A stretch of DNA of 64,000 nucleotides from Sulfitobacter noctilucae (GTDB lineage Bacteria > Pseudomonadota > Alphaproteobacteria > Rhodobacterales > Rhodobacteraceae). The notes beneath the pieces are model-generated. The model saw nothing but the letters and a program-made list of their open reading frames with translations. It was not told where the DNA came from and ran no database searches. Shown here one piece after another: positions 25,424 through 33,360 of the stretch (its first letter is position 1; every line of letters starts with the position of its first letter). The stretch is from assembly GCF_000622365.1 (NCBI RefSeq), contig NZ_JASC01000013.1, positions 62,001 to 126,000 on the forward strand. Direction: 5' to 3'. The position numbers and the translations under genes are program-made.

Positions 25424-26243
25424 GTGCGACGCCTTCCCGCTCCAACCGCATCAGACGGGCACAGAACTCTGTGATCGCAGCCAATGTTGCATCGGCTTTT
25501 TCCAGATGCGGCGCGTGGCCGGTCCCGTCAAGGATCAGGGTTTCCACCGGCGCATACATCCGCTCTTCGACCTCGGCAATCTGGGCCAGCGTCCCGTAAG
25601 GGTCTTCGCGGCCCTGTATCGCCAGCACGGGAATACGCAGATGGTCGATCGCGTCTGCGACATTCCAACTGGCAAAGCCCGGATCAGTCCAGGCATCGTG
25701 CCAGCCATTGAAGGCCACATCCGCATTAGCGTGATATTTCGCCAACCGTGCGCGCAGATCACCCGTCCTGAACGCCTCCCCTACAGCGCGGATCGCGGCA
25801 AGCCCCGCCGGTTCGGTGAAGAAGTGTGGTGCCAAGAGCACCAGCCCGCGCACCCGCATGTCGGATATTGATCCGGCATAGATGGTGGCGATTGTGGCCC
25901 CGTCCGAATGGCCCAGCAGCACCGCTTGCGTGATACCCGCCGCGTCCAATACAGCGCCCAGCGTGTCTTCGGCTTCGCGGGTCATGTAGTCCAGGGGGCG
26001 CGGGAGCGACACGGGGTCAGAGCCGCCGTAGCCCGCACGGGAGTAAGCGAACACGCCCATGCCGGTTTGCGCGGCCAGAGCTTCTGGCACGTCCTTCCAC
26101 TGCGCCACCGATCCCAAGCCTTCGTGCAACAGCACAAGTGTTGGCGCATCCCCCGGCGACGGCCCCCAACACGCGTATTCCAAAGCTGTGCCATTCACAT
26201 CCAAGCGGGCGGCGGGTGACGTGGTCCATTCGATAGCCATCAT
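25416..26243 (-). CDS. Alpha/beta hydrolase in the benzoate operon
   Basis: 275 aa from the ATG at 26243, whose ATGA overlaps the ligase stop. The nucleophile elbow is GHSDG (LLGHSDGATIA), the oxyanion region is LLHEGLGSVAQWKDVP, an acid follows in LAIQGREDPYG, and the His is in LDGTGHAPHLEKAD. This makes a complete Ser-Asp-His set. Context suggests a lactone or CoA-thioester hydrolase acting on box pathway intermediates. A lactonase-type gene is known in other box clusters, but identity is inferred. Confidence 0.85.
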   Translation of the reverse strand: MMAIEWTTSPAARLDVNGTALEYACWGPSPGDAPTLVLLHEGLGSVAQWKDVPEALAAQTGMGVFAYSRAGYGGSDPVSLPRPLDYMTREAEDTLGAVLDAAGITQAVLLGHSDGATIATIYAGSISDMRVRGLVLLAPHFFTEPAGLAAIRAVGEAFRTGDLRARLAKYHANADVAFNGWHDAWTDPGFASWNVADAIDHLRIPVLAIQGREDPYGTLAQIAEVEERMYAPVETLILDGTGHAPHLEKADATLAAITEFCARLMRLEREGVALG

Positions 26244-27778
26244 ACAGACTCCCTCAATTTGAAGCGTTGGATTTTGCCTGTGGCCGTCTTGGGTAACTCT
26301 TCCACGACCTCGATCCAGCGCGGGTATTTCCACAGACCGATCTTGGATTTCACATGGTCCTTCAGCGCATCTCGCAGTGCCTGATCCCCCTCACCCGATT
26401 GCAAAACGACGAACGCCTTGGGCTTTTCCAAACCGTCCTCATCCCGGTGCGCAACCACCGCTGCTTCCAAGACCTGCGGATGATCGACTAACGCGCCCTC
26501 TACCTCGAACGGCGACAACCAGATGCCCGACACCTTGAACATATCATCCGTGCGCCCGCAGTAGACCAGCCGACCATCTTCGCGACGCTCGTATTTATCG
26601 CCTGTACGGGTCCAGACCCCTTCAAATGTACTGCGCGACTTATCACGCTGGTTCCAATAGCAATTGGCGGCAGAAGCCCCGTTGACGAGCAGTTCGCCTA
26701 CTTCACCTGCCCCGACCTCTTGGCCGTTTTCATCCACCAACCGGAGTTCATATCCCGGCACCGCCACGCCGGAGGTGCCATAAGCGACATCACCCGCCTG
26801 ATTGCTCAGAAAGATGTGCAGCATTTCGGTTGAACCAACGCCGTCCAAAATCTCTACGCCAGTGTGCTTTTCCCAGCGGTTTCCCACATCTTCGGGCAAG
26901 GCTTCGCCAGCGGAAATGCACAACCGCAGCGGCGCATCCGGCGCGCCGGATCTGTCCATTTCGGCGACCATCGCCGCAAAGAGCGTCGGCACGCCGCAAA
27001 AGATTGTGGGCTTTTGCGCAGTGATCGTGCTGATCATACTGGGTGGCGTGGGCCTGCCGGTGAACAACACGGTGGTCGCGCCGACTGACAGGGGAAAGGT
27101 CAGAGCGTTTCCTAAACCATAGGCAAAAAAGAACTTGGCCGCCGACAGCACAACATCATCTTCGCGGATACCCAGCACCTGTGCGCCATAGGTATCAGAC
27201 GTTGCCTGCAAGGCGGAATGTATATGCGCCACGCCTTTGGGCTGACCTGTGGAACCTGAGGAGTAAAGCCAAAAGGCCACCTCATCGCCGCTGACTTCGG
27301 CGGTGTCCTGCGCGGGCGCATCTGCGATCAAGTCCAGATAGGGTGTCGTGCCCGTCGCCGCGCCGCCGATCATGACCACCTGCCGAATATAAGGATTGCC
27401 CGCGACTGCAGGGGCGACCACATCCCACAAGGGGGCCGACACAAACAGAATCGCGGCACGGCTGTCGCGCAGGATGGCGTCATAGACAGGCGTGGCCAGC
27501 AGCGTGTTCATCGGTACGGGTACAACCCCGGCCTTCAACGCCCCGAAAAAGATTTGCGGGAATTCGATCTGGTCCAACACCAGAACCGCCGCACGTTCCT
27601 CGGGCCGGATCCCCGCACGGGTCAATGCCCCTGCAAGGTGTGCTGACCCTTCGGCCAAACCGCTATACGTCAGGGTTCGACCTGTCTCTGCTTCGATAAA
27701 AGCAGTCTTGTCGCCGCGGCCCTCGTTTATATGACGGTCCACAAAATACGTCGCCGCATTGGCAGTTGTTGACAGCAT
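26240..27778 (-). CDS. bclA: Benzoate-CoA ligase
   Basis: 512 aa AMP-forming ligase. Motifs: LYSSGSTGQPKGVAH (AMP-binding, about 172-186), AKFFFAYGLGNALTFPL, CISAGEALPEDV, DGVGSTEMLHIFLSN and the C-terminal PKTATGKIQRFKLRE with the catalytic lysine. The FFFAYGLGN and GSTEMLHIF segments are typical of benzoate/4-hydroxybenzoate CoA ligases. It activates benzoate for the box pathway. Two near-consensus operator sites lie within 82 bases upstream of its start. Confidence 0.92.
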   Translation of the reverse strand: MLSTTANAATYFVDRHINEGRGDKTAFIEAETGRTLTYSGLAEGSAHLAGALTRAGIRPEERAAVLVLDQIEFPQIFFGALKAGVVPVPMNTLLATPVYDAILRDSRAAILFVSAPLWDVVAPAVAGNPYIRQVVMIGGAATGTTPYLDLIADAPAQDTAEVSGDEVAFWLYSSGSTGQPKGVAHIHSALQATSDTYGAQVLGIREDDVVLSAAKFFFAYGLGNALTFPLSVGATTVLFTGRPTPPSMISTITAQKPTIFCGVPTLFAAMVAEMDRSGAPDAPLRLCISAGEALPEDVGNRWEKHTGVEILDGVGSTEMLHIFLSNQAGDVAYGTSGVAVPGYELRLVDENGQEVGAGEVGELLVNGASAANCYWNQRDKSRSTFEGVWTRTGDKYERREDGRLVYCGRTDDMFKVSGIWLSPFEVEGALVDHPQVLEAAVVAHRDEDGLEKPKAFVVLQSGEGDQALRDALKDHVKSKIGLWKYPRWIEVVEELPKTATGKIQRFKLRESV

Positions 27779-27795
27779 TCACCCCTCCTCCGTTA

Positions 27796-27809
27796 CGCAT
27801 CATTGTGCA
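27796..27809. promoter_or_regulatory. Predicted BoxR site, proximal to the ligase gene
   Basis: On the minus strand this reads TGCA-CAATGA-TGCG, one mismatch from TGCA-N6-TGCA and 12 of 14 identical to the exact site at 31225. It lies 18 bases before the ligase ATG, a position suited to blocking transcription or elongation. Confidence 0.45.
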
Positions 27810-27846
27810 CCTGCGACGCATTGACACAACAATATCGAAGGCTTTG

Positions 27847-27860
27847 TGCACTTTACTGCG
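27847..27860. promoter_or_regulatory. Predicted BoxR site, distal to the ligase gene
   Basis: TGCA-CTTTAC-TGCG, again one mismatch in the second half-site. It lies 69 bases before the ligase start, between dctM and the ligase gene. With the proximal site it suggests the ligase has its own regulated promoter. Confidence 0.45.
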
Positions 27861-27883
27861 CAGCCTGCGGCTGAAGACGGATG

Positions 27884-29203
27884 TCAGTCCGGCAGCAGGA
27901 AGAGCGTGATCGCTGGAAAGGCGACAAGGATGATGACACGCACGATATCGGAGCCAACGAAATACATCACAGCGCGATAGGTTTGTGTCATCGGCGTTTC
28001 GCGGTCCATCGAGTTGATGATGAACAGGTTCATCCCCACCGGCGGCGTGATCAATCCGACCTCGACCACGATCAGCACCAGAATACCGAACCAGATCGCC
28101 ACATGCTCGGGCGTCATACCGAAATCCAGCGCCATGACGACCGGGAAAAAGATCGGCACGGTTAGCAGGATCATCGACAGGCTGTCCATCAGGCAACCGA
28201 AGATCACATAGAACACAAGGATTACGCACAGCACCAGCAGCGGGGAAAGGCCTTGTTCAACCACCCAACCGGCCATGAACTGCGGCACCCCGGAGAGCGC
28301 CAGAAAACCGTTGTAGAACCCAGCGCCCAGCACGATGAAAAAGATCATACCGGTGGTCCGGGCCGTGCCGATCAGGCTTTCACCCAGCACGCGCCAATTC
28401 AAACTGCCTGACAACAGTGCCGCCAACCCGGTGGCGGCGGCCCCGATGGCGGACCCTTCGGTGGGCGTGAACCAGCCCGCATAAATGCCACCTACCACGA
28501 CGATGAAGATCGAGAGCACAGGCCAGCAATCGGCCAAGGCACGGAACCGCTCTTGCATGGGAACAGGCGCACGCGTGCCAGCCGCATCGGGGTGCAGACG
28601 GACATAGATGGAGATGGTAAGCATATATCCGACGGCCGCGAGGATGCCGGGAATGAAAGCTGCAAGAAACAGTTTCGCGATGTTTTGCTCTGTCAGGATC
28701 GCATAGATTACCAAGATCACCGAAGGCGGGATCAGAATGCCCAGCGTGCCGCCAGCGGCGAGTGTGGCAGTGGAGAAGCCACCGGAATAGCCGTATCGTT
28801 TCAGCTCTGGCAAGGCGACCTTGGACATGGTCGCCGCTGTGGCCAGCGACGATCCGCAGATCGCGCCAAAACCCGCACAGGCACCCACCGCCGCCATCGC
28901 GACACCACCGCGACGATGGCCAAGAAAGTTCTCGGCTGCTTTGAACAAGGCTTGGGACATGCCCGACAGGGTCGCAAACTGGCCCATCAGCAGGAACATC
29001 GGAATGATGCTCAGCGAATAGCTGGAAAAGGTAGTGTAGGTTTCCGATTTCATCTTCGCCAACAATGGCGTCGGGTTGCCCCCCATCGCAAAAAACCAAC
29101 CGCCAAAACCACACAGCAACATGGCAAGGCCGATGGGCGCGCGCAGAAAAACCATGATCAACAAAATAGGGAAGGACCAGAACCCGAGCTCGAGGTTGCT
29201 CAT
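27884..29203 (-). CDS. dctM: TRAP transporter large permease (DctM family)
   Basis: 439 aa from the ATG at 29203, with GGAG 8 bases upstream. About 12 hydrophobic segments are visible. DctM motifs include GAICGSSLATAATMSKVALPELKRYGY (about 125-151), GTLGILIPPSVILVIYAILTEQ and LITPPVGMNLFIINS near the C-terminus. It is the transport core of a sodium-driven tripartite uptake system. It follows dctQ directly and precedes the benzoate-CoA ligase gene, so its substrate is probably benzoate or a related aromatic acid. Confidence 0.92.
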   Translation of the reverse strand: MSNLELGFWSFPILLIMVFLRAPIGLAMLLCGFGGWFFAMGGNPTPLLAKMKSETYTTFSSYSLSIIPMFLLMGQFATLSGMSQALFKAAENFLGHRRGGVAMAAVGACAGFGAICGSSLATAATMSKVALPELKRYGYSGGFSTATLAAGGTLGILIPPSVILVIYAILTEQNIAKLFLAAFIPGILAAVGYMLTISIYVRLHPDAAGTRAPVPMQERFRALADCWPVLSIFIVVVGGIYAGWFTPTEGSAIGAAATGLAALLSGSLNWRVLGESLIGTARTTGMIFFIVLGAGFYNGFLALSGVPQFMAGWVVEQGLSPLLVLCVILVFYVIFGCLMDSLSMILLTVPIFFPVVMALDFGMTPEHVAIWFGILVLIVVEVGLITPPVGMNLFIINSMDRETPMTQTYRAVMYFVGSDIVRVIILVAFPAITLFLLPD

Positions 29204-29204
29204 C

Positions 29205-29786
29205 TCAATGCTCTCCATGCTCGGAAGGAAGAATACTGCGGTCACCCACAGCTTCAAGAATGCGCGCTCCGGCGCAATAGACAGCAGTAATGCTGGCGAT
29301 CACGCCGGCACCAAAGCTCGCGGCATAGGCCCACCACACCGGAAACTGCAGGAAAAGCGTGGTCTGACCATTGCGAATATAGCGTTCCATCCCGCCATAA
29401 AGCTGCACCACAATCAGGATGATCACCGCCGCCAGCACGACTTCCCAAAAGGCGGCAATCCCGCGATTGCTGCGGTTTGGGAGGAAAGACGTGAACACAT
29501 CCACCGTCGCATGGGCGCCATAAAACTGGCAAACCGGCAAAAACGAGAAGATGGCAAAGGCGACACCTGCCTCAAGCAACTCATAGCTGCCGTTGATTTC
29601 ACCAACGCCCAGATCAAGCATCCATTGCGAAAAGCCGGTGAGGCTTTCGCTGAAGAAATCATTGTGCAGCAGCTTGTTGATGGATCGGCCTATAATCGAC
29701 AGGGTGGTCAGCGCGATCAGGCCGATAAGGACAATACCGCCCGCCAATGCAACAAGGCGGGCAAGCGTCTGGATGGCGCGGTGCAT
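29205..29786 (-). CDS. dctQ: TRAP transporter small permease (DctQ family)
   Basis: 193 aa with four hydrophobic segments, starting LARLVALAGGIVLIGLIALTTLSIIGRSI. The family-typical FSQWMLDLGVGEINGSYELLEAGVAFAIFSFLPVCQFYGAHATVDVF region follows (about 55-105). It pairs with DctM in the inner membrane. It is separated from dctP by 71 bases that hold a strong hairpin, a common arrangement that lets dctP be made in excess. Confidence 0.9.
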   Translation of the reverse strand: MHRAIQTLARLVALAGGIVLIGLIALTTLSIIGRSINKLLHNDFFSESLTGFSQWMLDLGVGEINGSYELLEAGVAFAIFSFLPVCQFYGAHATVDVFTSFLPNRSNRGIAAFWEVVLAAVIILIVVQLYGGMERYIRNGQTTLFLQFPVWWAYAASFGAGVIASITAVYCAGARILEAVGDRSILPSEHGEH

Positions 29787-29808
29787 TGCATACTCACTTT
29801 TATCAGAA

Positions 29809-29839
29809 GACCTGCGCCAGCAACCAGCCGGCGCAGGTC
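29809..29839 (-). terminator. Intercistronic hairpin between dctP and dctQ
   Basis: GACCTGCGCC (29809-29818) pairs with GGCGCAGGTC (29830-29839), a perfect 10-bp stem. On the transcribed strand it is followed by TCTTCTG, not a full U-tract, so it fits partial termination or stabilisation of the dctP message. Confidence 0.6.
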
Positions 29840-29857
29840 ATTTCTGTGGATCAGAAC

Positions 29858-30889
29858 TTAGTTATCGTAGGCTTCCATCAGGGATGTCGCCTCGTCGATA
29901 AGCGCCTGACCGTCGATGCCTTTGGCGTCCATATCAGCGATCCACTCGTTATAGATCGGCTGGGCCGCATCGCGCCATGCCTGAACGTCGTCGCCCGATA
30001 CGGTGACGATGTTGTTGCCGCGATCCACGGCAATCTGACGCGCCGGACCATCGCTGTCGGCCTGCGTACCACCAGCAAAGATCGAGAACTCAAGACCGGA
30101 GTTGTCATCAATGACTTTCTTCAGATCATCTGGCAGACCTTCGTAGCGATCCTTGTTCATCGCCAAAACGAACGTCAGCACGTAAAGCGCCTGGCCTTCG
30201 AACTCGGTGTGGTTCGACACCAGTTCAGGCACTTTCAAAGCGGATGTTACTTCCCACGGGATCGTCGTGCCGTCGATGACGCCTTTTGACAGGCCTTCAG
30301 GAATTGCAGGAACCGGCATGCCCACGGGCGTAGCGCCGGTTTTTTCCAGCAAAGAGTTCACCAAACGCGAACCGCCCCGAATTTTCAAACCCTGCATGTC
30401 GGAAGGTGTTCTGACTTCCTTGTTTGTGTGGATCATGCCGGGGCCGTGGACCCATGTGCCAAGGATATGAACGTCTTTGAACTCTGTATCCTTCATGTGC
30501 TTTTCAAACATCTGCCAATAGGCAGAAGAGGCCGCCCGCGCGTTCGTCATGATGAACGGTAGCTCGAAGACTTCGGTCGAAGGATAGCGGCCCGGCGTAT
30601 AGCCCACCACGGTCCAGACGATATCGGCTACGCCGTCAATCGCCTGATCCATCAATTCCGGCGGCGTACCGCCCAGCTGCATGGAGGGATAGCGCTCGAC
30701 CTTGATACGGCCTTCGCTGGCCTCTTCGACATTGTCGGCCCAGACATCCAGCACCAGCTTGGGCACATTGGCCTGTGGCGGCAGGAACTGGTGCATGCGC
30801 AACGTCACATCCTGCGCCATCGCCGAAGTCGCCATCATGGCGGCCACCGCGGCACCTGCCATGCCGATCATCGTTCTGCGTAAAATCAT
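29858..30889 (-). CDS. dctP: TRAP transporter periplasmic solute-binding protein (DctP family)
   Basis: 343 aa with a Sec signal peptide (MILRRTMIGMAGAAVAAMM...SAMA, cleaved about residue 25). DctP features: FPMQLGG-like YPSMQLGGTPPELMDQAIDGVADIVW, the ligand-carboxylate arginine region MQGLKIRGGSR (about 165-175), and GVIDGTTIPWEVTSALKV. It captures an organic acid for DctQM. It is the first gene of the cluster and has a 400-base upstream region with a TGCA-N6-TGCA site. An aromatic acid substrate is inferred from context. Confidence 0.92.
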   Translation of the reverse strand: MILRRTMIGMAGAAVAAMMATSAMAQDVTLRMHQFLPPQANVPKLVLDVWADNVEEASEGRIKVERYPSMQLGGTPPELMDQAIDGVADIVWTVVGYTPGRYPSTEVFELPFIMTNARAASSAYWQMFEKHMKDTEFKDVHILGTWVHGPGMIHTNKEVRTPSDMQGLKIRGGSRLVNSLLEKTGATPVGMPVPAIPEGLSKGVIDGTTIPWEVTSALKVPELVSNHTEFEGQALYVLTFVLAMNKDRYEGLPDDLKKVIDDNSGLEFSIFAGGTQADSDGPARQIAVDRGNNIVTVSGDDVQAWRDAAQPIYNEWIADMDAKGIDGQALIDEATSLMEAYDN

Positions 30890-31289
30890 AGTCTTCTCCC
30901 TTGTGTGTCTTGAAGGCCGCCCTTGTGTCGGACGGTCCGAATAATTTGTCAGGTCGTGGATTGGGGGGCTGCCTTGCTTCCGGCAATTGCGCGCTTAATC
31001 CTGTGGCAAAGCAGTGCGACCGGCGATTTCAATGCTCCTCCCAAGCGCGGTATGACCTGCATACCATTACATACGCTAAGACATGCTTTGGCCCTTGTCA
31101 CTTATCATTTGGCAATTGTGAGACTACAAAAGCAACAGATTGATTATCTATTAGTTTCAGTGGCTTGCCGCAGATTCCAGGGTACACTTCCCGCAAGACG
31201 CGAAAAACCGCCCTGATGAAGGCATGCACTATGATGCACAGCTCACATGCTATGGGGCAGTGCAAGACGCCGTGTCTGGATAGGAACGA
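30890..31289 (-). other. 400-base upstream region of the benzoate cluster
   Basis: No gene is convincing here. It contains the exact TGCA-N6-TGCA site at 31225-31238 and AT-rich stretches (around 31130-31160) that could hold the dctP promoter. If transcription starts near the operator, the dctP leader would be about 330 bases long. Confidence 0.5.
31225..31238. promoter_or_regulatory. Predicted BoxR operator upstream of dctP
   Basis: TGCA-CTATGA-TGCA, exact on both half-sites, between the tRNA gene and dctP. Together with the site at 24972 and two near-matches before the ligase gene it forms a small family sharing TGCAC-N5-TGC(A/G). Confidence 0.55.
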
Positions 31290-31366
<77 letters not shown>

Positions 31367-31549
31367 ATCGGCGCGTGAACTATGCCAGCACCCCGTTGCC
31401 GTCAAGCACAAAACCGACAGGTCCGCGCAAAGCCCGATTTTACCCGCGTCAGGCCTTTCACCCAATTGCCCCCGCCGTGCCCCAATATAGTCTGAAACTT
31501 ACGGCAACTGTCAGTGGCGCATACCCGCGCGAAATACTGAGAGACCGCT

Positions 31550-32530
31550 ATGCCGACTGACACCACAGCGCAGTTTTCCGCATCATCCGTCGCCAAGACC
31601 GGATCAAACGCCACGCTGCGTGGCCTGCAACAGGCGTTCTTTCCACCCGAACATCTGATGATCTTGCTGACGATCTGCGTTGGCGTCTGGGCCTTCGCGC
31701 TATCGATCCGCTTTGACCAAGCCGTGGCATGGTCTGCCTTCATGATTTCCTTTGCTCCGGCAGTGGGAATGATTCTGCTGGGCCTCTATATCCGGACCCA
31801 CAAGAATATGCCGCGGGCCGCGATGGCGGCGATTGGTACGGGGGTCTATATCGGCTTTACCGGCGTGGTTACGATCCTGATCTACCTGCGTTTTCCCTTT
31901 CAAACCCCGATGATCGACGCCCAGCTCATGCAGATGGACGCGGTACTTTTCGGCTATGAATGGGCCGGGTTCACAAGCGCCGTTGCCGCCTATCCCATCT
32001 TTGGCAGAGCTTTGGGCTGGGTCTACGGCACGTCGTTGCTCCAGCTGTTCGGCGTCCTTTTTCTGCTCAGCTTTCTGAACCGCCAAGTTGATCTGCACAG
32101 AGTAATGATCACCGGTATTCTATCTCTGCTCTTTGCCGTGATCATCTGGTGGGCGTGGCCCAGCTTGGGCCCTTCGGCCTATGTCACCCTTCCCCATGAG
32201 GTAGAGGCAGCACTTGGATTGGTCCACGGCGAAGCCGCAGGTGCGCGGCTGATGCAGATGGCCGAAACCGGGAACGCTGTTATCTCGCCCCAGATCATCA
32301 TGGGGACGATTGCCTTCCCCTCCTATCACACGGTGATGACCTGCCTTGCTGTGGCTTTTGTCCGGAGGACCTGGGCGTTTTGGCCCCTTATGGTGCTGAA
32401 CCTTGCCATGTTGCCTGCAATCCTGTCGCACGGCGGGCATCATGTCAGCGATATGATCGGTGGCGTTGCAGTCTTTGGCGCGGCGTTATGGTGTGCGACG
32501 CTGCTTGTGCCACGCACAAAGCCTGAATAA
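31550..32530 (+). CDS. PAP2-superfamily membrane phosphatase (inositolphosphorylceramide-synthase-like)
   Basis: 326 aa with about six to eight hydrophobic segments. The catalytic motifs are those of PAP2 enzymes in the variant form: AFPSYHTVMTCL (for PSGH, about 260-271) and SHGGHHVSDMIGG (for SR-x5-H-x3-D, about 301-313). The active site would face the periplasm. Likely substrates are lipid phosphates or head-group transfer to lipids. It is monocistronic, convergent with the SDR gene at its 3' end. Confidence 0.8.
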   Translation: MPTDTTAQFSASSVAKTGSNATLRGLQQAFFPPEHLMILLTICVGVWAFALSIRFDQAVAWSAFMISFAPAVGMILLGLYIRTHKNMPRAAMAAIGTGVYIGFTGVVTILIYLRFPFQTPMIDAQLMQMDAVLFGYEWAGFTSAVAAYPIFGRALGWVYGTSLLQLFGVLFLLSFLNRQVDLHRVMITGILSLLFAVIIWWAWPSLGPSAYVTLPHEVEAALGLVHGEAAGARLMQMAETGNAVISPQIIMGTIAFPSYHTVMTCLAVAFVRRTWAFWPLMVLNLAMLPAILSHGGHHVSDMIGGVAVFGAALWCATLLVPRTKPE

Positions 32531-33331
32531 TCAATGCGCGGGCGCGCGCACCGCGTCCAGCAGGCTGCGCCCGCCATCCAGTACCATTACTTCGCCTGTC
32601 ATGAAGCCAGAGCTCTCAGCGGCCAGAAATTGAACCGCCTCGCACAGCTCGTTCGGGCCGGCAATCCGGCCCAACGGCGTGTGTTCGCGAATATCGGCGC
32701 GCCACTCGCGGTTCTCGGCAACCGATGTGCGCAGCGAGCCACTCATCACCGAACCAAACGAAATGGCGTTCACCCTGATCCGGTGCGGTGCCAGCACAAG
32801 CGCCATTGAACGCGTCATCTGCTGCACTGCCGCGGCCGCGACGGAATAGGCCATCAACTCCGGCTGCATATGGGTGGCCGCAATAGAGCTGAGGTTGATG
32901 ATCGAGCCTATCTGCCCCTCCTCCTGCTCCTCAGCCTGTTTGATCATGCGTTTCGCGACATACTGTGTCAGTTGCAGCGCCGTCAGCAGATTCTGATCCA
33001 GCAAATCCTTTACAGAGGTATCTTCGACATCCAGCGCATCCGTCAGCAACATCTGGCGCGATGCATTGACCAGAATATCGACCTGATCAAAGGCATCAAT
33101 TGTCGCCGAGACAAGGTTTGCGATGGTCAGCCGTTGGCGCAGATCGCCCGCAAAGATACGCAGATTGCCATCCTCGGGCGCATCGCCCAGTTCTTCGACC
33201 AGCTTTTTTTCGTGCGAATCGGCGCACATGACGTTGGCACCCCGGTCCGCCAGATGGCGCGCAATGGCCAGGCCAATACCATCCGCCGCCCCTGTCACGA
33301 TGGCCGTTTTACCCTGAACCGAAAAAGACAT
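32531..33331 (-). CDS. SDR family oxidoreductase
   Basis: 266 aa Rossmann-fold protein. The cofactor motif is TGAADGIGLAIA (T-G-x3-G-x-G, about 14-25), followed by CADSHEKK and AGDLRQ. The NAG motif is changed to LVNASRQ. Catalytic Ser in INLSSIAA and a Y-x3-A pattern (AYSVAAAAVQ) are present, but the usual Lys after Tyr (YxxxK) is Ala. That substitution makes normal dehydrogenase activity doubtful. The C-terminus GEVMVLDGGRSL is typical of the classical SDR family. Confidence 0.85.
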   Translation of the reverse strand: MSFSVQGKTAIVTGAADGIGLAIARHLADRGANVMCADSHEKKLVEELGDAPEDGNLRIFAGDLRQRLTIANLVSATIDAFDQVDILVNASRQMLLTDALDVEDTSVKDLLDQNLLTALQLTQYVAKRMIKQAEEQEEGQIGSIINLSSIAATHMQPELMAYSVAAAAVQQMTRSMALVLAPHRIRVNAISFGSVMSGSLRTSVAENREWRADIREHTPLGRIAGPNELCEAVQFLAAESSGFMTGEVMVLDGGRSLLDAVRAPAH

Positions 33332-33360
33332 AGACGGTTATCCTCGTTTTTTGATCGCGT

